The position numbers were made by a program, and so were the translations under genes. Positions 41,234 to 44,947 of a stretch of 44,947 bases of DNA are shown here, one piece after another (position 1 is the stretch's first letter; every line of letters starts with the position of its first letter). Source of the DNA: an uncultured Lachnospiraceae bacterium (lineage in GTDB: Bacteria; Bacillota; Clostridia; Lachnospirales; Lachnospiraceae); contig CACZBK010000036.1 of assembly GCA_902779395.1 (NCBI GenBank), forward strand, positions 1 to 44,947, read 5' to 3'. The notes beneath the pieces are model-generated. The model worked only from the letters and a program-made list of their open reading frames with translations. It was not told the origin of the DNA and ran no database searches.

Positions 41234-42621
41234 GTTTATTAAAGATACATCCTTCTGATAATGTGGGGGTGGATACAAATACCGGGCATAAGAGCGCTTT
41301 AAGTGACATCCGTAAAGGTGAGGATATCATTAAATACGGCTTCCCTATAGGACATGCTACGGCTGATATTCAAAAAGGAGAACATGTACACACACATAAT
41401 ATGGCCACAAATCTTAGCGGCAAGCTTGATTATAAGTACGAACCGGATGCAGTTCTGCAAATAGACGGAGCCGGTGCAGAATTACAGGGACGTACTGTCA
41501 TGGCGTATGAGAGGGCGGATGGAAATATCGGTATCCGCAATGATATATGGATCATCAATACTGTTGGCTGTGTGAACAAGACAGCTGAAGAGCTTTCCCG
41601 GCGCAGCGGTGCATTCTGCTTTACCCATCCTTACGGCTGCTCGCAGCTTGGCGGGGATCATGAGACTACACAGAAGATATTGCGGGGACTGGTAAGGCAT
41701 CCCAATGCCGGAGGAGTTCTGGTACTGGGGCTGGGATGTGAGAATAATAATATTGATGAATTTAAGAAAGTCCTTGGAACTGTTGACGAAGATCGGGTAA
41801 AGTTTCTGAATGCCCAGTCTTTTGAGGATGAGATAGAAGAGGGGATAAGGCTGATCACGGAGCTTAAACAAACAGCTTCCGCCGATAAGAGGGTGAGAGT
41901 ACCCGTATCAAGACTGAGAGTGGGTTTAAAGTGCGGAGGCTCCGACGGCTTTTCGGGAATAACTGCCAATCCTTTGATCGGCATGTTCTCCGACTGGCTG
42001 TGCGAACAGGGCGGGAGCACTGTCCTGACGGAAGTGCCGGAGATGTTCGGCGCAGAGCAGATACTTATGAACCGCTGCACAGACGCTGCGGTGTTTGATA
42101 AGACCGTAAAGCTTATCAATGACTTTAAGGATTATTACACCAGACACGATCAGGTCATCTATGAGAATCCTTCACCGGGCAACAAGGCCGGAGGGATCAC
42201 TACGCTTGAGGAGAAGTCACTTGGATGTACGCAAAAGGGCGGGACTTCGCCGGTGGTCGATGTGCTGACATACGGGGATACGGTCAGAAAGAACGGCTTA
42301 AACCTTTTAAACGGGCCCGGTAATGATATGGTGGCAGTGACAAATCTGACAGCTGCAGGATGTCATATGATACTGTTTTCGACCGGACGGGGTACACCGC
42401 TGGGTGCACCGGTACCTACTGTTAAGGTTGGGACTAACTGCGATATCAGCAAAAGAAAGGCAAACTGGATAGATTTTGATGCGGGGCCGATGATAGATGG
42501 CATGGATCTGCGAAAAGATTTTATTGAGTACTGCCTTGAGGTGGCGGAAGGAAAGGAAACCGAAAATGAGCGTAACGCATACCGCGAGATCGCGATCTTT
42601 AAGGATGGAGTAACATTATGA
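41230..42621 (+). CDS. uxaA: Altronate dehydratase
   Basis: The 463-residue protein has an N-terminal SAF-like domain (residues 1-90, LKIHPSDNVGVDTNT... KGEHVHTHNMATNLSG) and the large UxaA catalytic domain (GNIGIRNDIWIINTVGCVNK, HPYGCSQLGGDHETT, GLGCENNNIDEFKK, GLKCGGSDGFSGITANPLIG, FSTGRGTPLGAPVPTVKVGT). The cysteines in PYGCSQLG, GLGCENN and LKCGGSD are the probable iron ligands. It dehydrates D-altronate to 2-keto-3-deoxy-D-gluconate. Somewhat shorter than E. coli UxaA (about 495) but all core motifs are present. It is coupled to uxaB and to the amidohydrolase gene by ATGA overlaps. Confidence 0.92.
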   Translation: MSLLKIHPSDNVGVDTNTGHKSALSDIRKGEDIIKYGFPIGHATADIQKGEHVHTHNMATNLSGKLDYKYEPDAVLQIDGAGAELQGRTVMAYERADGNIGIRNDIWIINTVGCVNKTAEELSRRSGAFCFTHPYGCSQLGGDHETTQKILRGLVRHPNAGGVLVLGLGCENNNIDEFKKVLGTVDEDRVKFLNAQSFEDEIEEGIRLITELKQTASADKRVRVPVSRLRVGLKCGGSDGFSGITANPLIGMFSDWLCEQGGSTVLTEVPEMFGAEQILMNRCTDAAVFDKTVKLINDFKDYYTRHDQVIYENPSPGNKAGGITTLEEKSLGCTQKGGTSPVVDVLTYGDTVRKNGLNLLNGPGNDMVAVTNLTAAGCHMILFSTGRGTPLGAPVPTVKVGTNCDISKRKANWIDFDAGPMIDGMDLRKDFIEYCLEVAEGKETENERNAYREIAIFKDGVTL

Positions 42622-43502
42622 GTGAGAGGATCATCATCGATGCACATGTTCATCTGTGGGAGAAGCAAAACGGGCGTGCCGGCGGGAAGCCTGTATATGG
42701 CGTGGGAAACGGTATAGCGGATTTTGCGGGTGTGCGCAGGCAGATGATGCCGCCGTATATGGAGGACAACAGGAATACTCCGGAGCGGCTTATCGCAAAC
42801 ATGGATTACGCGCGGGTTAATATGTGTGTGGTGACACAGGAGTATATTGACGGAAATCAGGATGGATATCTTCTTCAGGTACGCAAAAGCTATCCCGACA
42901 GATTCCGTATCTGTTCACTTTATGAAGAGCGTGATGATTTCGCCATAGATGGATTTGACGGTGTAAAGATCTGTGCAGGGAGGCTTGAGGACAGTGATCT
43001 TAAGAAGCTTCTTCCCGTGTTTAAACGTATAGAGGCATCAGGTAAATTTGTCGGACTTGATCTGGCAGACGGAGATGCACAGACGGATGATATGCAGTAT
43101 ATCATAGATGCCTGTCCCGATCTGCGCGTTACTATAGGGCACTTCGGAATGGTAACAACCAGGGGATGGCAGAAACAGATAGCTCTTGCATGTAATAAAA
43201 ATGTATATATTGAAAGCGGCGGACTTACCTGGCTGTTTCATCATGAATTCTATCCATATCCTTCTGCGATCGATGCGGTAATAGAGGCACGGGATATCTG
43301 TGGTATGGATAAGCTGATGTGGGGGAGCGATTATCCGCGCACGATGACGGATCTGACCTATCGTTCGGCACTGCGCTTTATCGAGGAGAGTCCTAAGCTT
43401 TCGGAGGCGGAAAAGGATGCTTTTCTTGGCGGGAATGCGGTGCGTTTTTACGGACCGGAAGGACTTAAACCGCTGCCGGAAATAGCAAATATGCTGGATT
43501 AA
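42618..43502 (+). CDS. Amidohydrolase-superfamily protein, candidate sugar lactonase
   Basis: The 294-residue TIM-barrel protein has HVH metal ligands (DAHVHLWE, His 10 and 12), a middle His in TIGHFGM, and the final Asp in WGSDYPR. This matches the COG2159/COG3618 group, which contains decarboxylases and lactonases such as L-fuconolactonase and L-rhamnono-lactonase. It has no similarity visible to uronate isomerase. Its place between a C1 dehydrogenase and an acid dehydrogenase suggests hydrolysis of the sugar lactone (for example L-galactono-1,5-lactone) to the open acid. The gene overlaps uxaA by 4 bases and lies 20 bases before fucU. Confidence 0.78.
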   Translation: MSERIIIDAHVHLWEKQNGRAGGKPVYGVGNGIADFAGVRRQMMPPYMEDNRNTPERLIANMDYARVNMCVVTQEYIDGNQDGYLLQVRKSYPDRFRICSLYEERDDFAIDGFDGVKICAGRLEDSDLKKLLPVFKRIEASGKFVGLDLADGDAQTDDMQYIIDACPDLRVTIGHFGMVTTRGWQKQIALACNKNVYIESGGLTWLFHHEFYPYPSAIDAVIEARDICGMDKLMWGSDYPRTMTDLTYRSALRFIEESPKLSEAEKDAFLGGNAVRFYGPEGLKPLPEIANMLD

Positions 43503-43522
43503 AAAAATCGAAGGAGTAAAAC

Positions 43523-43969
43523 ATGTTAAAAGGAATTTCACCAATACTGTCACCTGAGCTGCTTAAGGTGCTGTGCGAGATGGGACACAGCGATACGATA
43601 GTGATCGCTGACGGAAACTTCCCTGCAGAAACGATGGGTAAGGATGCTATCGTGATACGTATGGATGGACACGGAGTACCTGAGATCTTAGAGGCGATCC
43701 TAAAGGTGTTTCCGCTGGATCAGTATGTGGATAAGCCGGTCTGCCTGATGGAGAAGGTACCGGGAGATCCTGCTGATGTATCCATATGGAAAACATATGA
43801 AGAGATGATCGCAAAGGAGGAATCACGTGGCATTTCGGTCATCGGCACACTGGAACGTTTTGAGTTTTATGAGCATGCCAGAAAGGCTTATGCAATTGTT
43901 GCAACGTCTGAAACCAGCCAGTATGCGAATATTCTGCTGCAGAAAGGCTGTGTGCTTGAAGACATATGA
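43523..43969 (+). CDS. fucU: FucU/RbsD-family sugar mutarotase
   Basis: The 148-residue protein matches FucU: LKGISPILSPELLKVLCEMG, GHSDTIVIADGNFPAETM (the conserved His and Asp), and the C-terminal SQYANILLQKGCVLED with conserved Tyr and Asn. RbsD/FucU enzymes interconvert the alpha and beta anomers of L-fucose, and act on related pyranoses such as L-galactose, which is 6-hydroxy-L-fucose. It would present the right anomer to the sugar dehydrogenase of gene 1. AAGGAG lies 8 bases upstream. It is the last gene of the operon; no clear terminator follows. Confidence 0.9.
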   Translation: MLKGISPILSPELLKVLCEMGHSDTIVIADGNFPAETMGKDAIVIRMDGHGVPEILEAILKVFPLDQYVDKPVCLMEKVPGDPADVSIWKTYEEMIAKEESRGISVIGTLERFEFYEHARKAYAIVATSETSQYANILLQKGCVLEDI

Positions 43970-44154
43970 TGCAGGATTTTGTCTTATTAATCTGCTATTG
44001 CACCCAATGGATAACTAAGCTATGATTGATCTTAGGATCCGTTTGAATTTGCTGATTATCTGAAAGTAAAGTACCATGACAGCATAAAATGCAAGATCCC
44101 GAAAGTTATGGAAAAGATCATTATATCTTAGTTTATAACGAGGGTACGGAAAGA

Positions 44155-44947
44155 ATGGAAAGGCATATTTCAATATTTATTCTGATCCTGCTTTTGGGAG
44201 GATGTACTTATGCCGGTGAAGCTGAGGAAGATGATGCAGCGGTAAATGCCGTTTCCGCGGGCACAGTGGTTAATGCTCTTTCTGCTGATACGGTTTCGGC
44301 TGATCGGATCTGCGTATCGGAAGAGATGATAGCAGTAAATGATGACCGGCCTGTGATAGCGGATAATACAGCATCAGTATCCGATAATGATGAAGGTATA
44401 TCTGAAAATACCGTGACAGAGATCAAACCTCTTCCTCATATGATATATCTGGGACCATATGGTGTCATGAGCGATACGGTTGAACTTGACTTATCGGGCC
44501 GGGATCTGAGCGGCCTGGATGTGGGCGGATTTATTGATAAAATGCCTTATCTCGAAAATTTAAGGCTGCAGGATTGCGGCCTTAGCAATGAAGAATGTGC
44601 TTCTTTACAGGATGCTCATCCTGATGTCTTTCTGGTATGGGATATAAAGATCGGAAAACGCAAAATCCCTACTGACAGTGTCGGTTTTTCTACACTTATC
44701 GGATGGAAAGGCTATCCCCGTCTTACCGATAAGGATACCCGGTATTTTAAATATCTTCGTAAGATGGTGGCGCTTGATCTGGGCCATAATTATATCTCGG
44801 ATCTGAGTTTTCTTGAGTATATGCCTGATCTTAAAGTTCTTATACTGGTAGATAATTATCCCGACCCCAAAAGTTATAAAAGGCTTACTGATATTTCGGA
44901 AGTAAAGTATTGTAAAAAACTCAGGTATCTTGAGATATTTGCAAACA
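44155..44947 (+). CDS. Leucine-rich-repeat lipoprotein, cut off by the window end
   Basis: The frame is open from ATG 44155 to the window edge (264 codons). MERHISIFILILLLGGCTYA has a lipobox (LLGGC, Cys 17), so it is membrane-anchored outside the cell. Residues 28-90 form a low-complexity linker (AVNAVSAGTVVNALSADTVS, then DNTASVSDNDEGISENTVTE). From about residue 105 leucine-rich units appear (VELDLSGRDLSGLDVGGFID, LENLRLQDCGLSNEECASLQ, MVALDLGHNYISDLSFLEYM, LKVLILVDN). Such proteins bind surface partners. The sequence GGAAAG just before ATG is a moderate ribosome site. The region 43970-44154 before it holds no supported gene. Confidence 0.8.
   Translation, partial: MERHISIFILILLLGGCTYAGEAEEDDAAVNAVSAGTVVNALSADTVSADRICVSEEMIAVNDDRPVIADNTASVSDNDEGISENTVTEIKPLPHMIYLGPYGVMSDTVELDLSGRDLSGLDVGGFIDKMPYLENLRLQDCGLSNEECASLQDAHPDVFLVWDIKIGKRKIPTDSVGFSTLIGWKGYPRLTDKDTRYFKYLRKMVALDLGHNYISDLSFLEYMPDLKVLILVDNYPDPKSYKRLTDISEVKYCKKLRYLEIFAN

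Noticed and set aside
42618-43502. Uronate isomerase (UxaC) as the identity of the amidohydrolase
   Set aside because: UxaC is about 470 residues with a different layout; this 294-residue protein matches the lactonase/decarboxylase amidohydrolases instead.
44036-44131. Short open stretch reading DPFEFADYLKVKYHDSIKCK then IPKVMEKIIIS between fucU and the lipoprotein
   Set aside because: Protein-like but no start codon, only 31 codons, and no family recognised.

Overview
The window reads as a Gram-positive anaerobe of the Clostridia, most probably a Lachnospiraceae (Butyrivibrio/Roseburia-like) chromosome. This is inferred from strong AGGAGG-type ribosome binding sites with frequent GTG/TTG starts, moderate GC, TTGACA/TATAAT promoters, and many families typical of that group (DUF1848, DUF998, CD3324-type HTH, DUF3795, ABC-F, MacB/FtsX-type ABC exporters). 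No rRNA, tRNA, CRISPR array, phage or transposase gene was seen.

Bases 1 to about 18.6 kb form an accessory region of small, mostly single-domain enzymes and regulators: acetyltransferases, methyltransferases, a DinB-like protein, VOC, GyrI-like, AlkD, MFS, flavodoxin, two radical-SAM-type proteins, and LysR, TetR, MarR and XRE regulators. Several sit behind clear autoregulatory palindromes. The region is littered with gene debris: an SDR-like 5' end, a transglutaminase fragment, a DUF4143 fragment, and a 3' methyltransferase fragment that duplicates the end of an intact gene 4 kb away. A dispersed palindromic hairpin repeat (two copies) marks the break of one gene and the junction of another. 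Chimeric proteins are also present: DUF3795-GNAT, S51 peptidase-methyltransferase, and HTH-superoxide-reductase-like.

Bases 18.6-36.4 kb carry signalling and export: a membrane hybrid histidine kinase, a heterodimeric ABC exporter, a broken aminoglycoside-phosphotransferase-like kinase gene, a MacB-like ABC ATPase/permease pair, a secreted beta-lactamase-fold serine hydrolase, an OmpR-type two-component system, an ABC-F ATPase, and a GGDEF-PAS membrane protein. Four helically phased TAAGA-type repeats lie just upstream of the ABC ATPase gene. They look like the binding site of the response regulator encoded 5 kb downstream, which would make 25.9-33.3 kb one envelope-stress or peptide-resistance-like module.

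Bases 36.4-44.0 kb hold the most coherent metabolic system: a divergent AraC regulator and a six-gene operon. The operon encodes an aldose-dehydrogenase-like MDR protein, a zinc alcohol dehydrogenase, tagaturonate reductase (UxaB), altronate dehydratase (UxaA), an amidohydrolase-fold putative lactonase, and a FucU mutarotase. There is no uronate isomerase. Together they fit an oxidative, non-phosphorylating route from L-galactose through a lactone, L-galactonate, D-tagaturonate and D-altronate to 2-keto-3-deoxygluconate. The window ends inside a leucine-rich-repeat lipoprotein gene.
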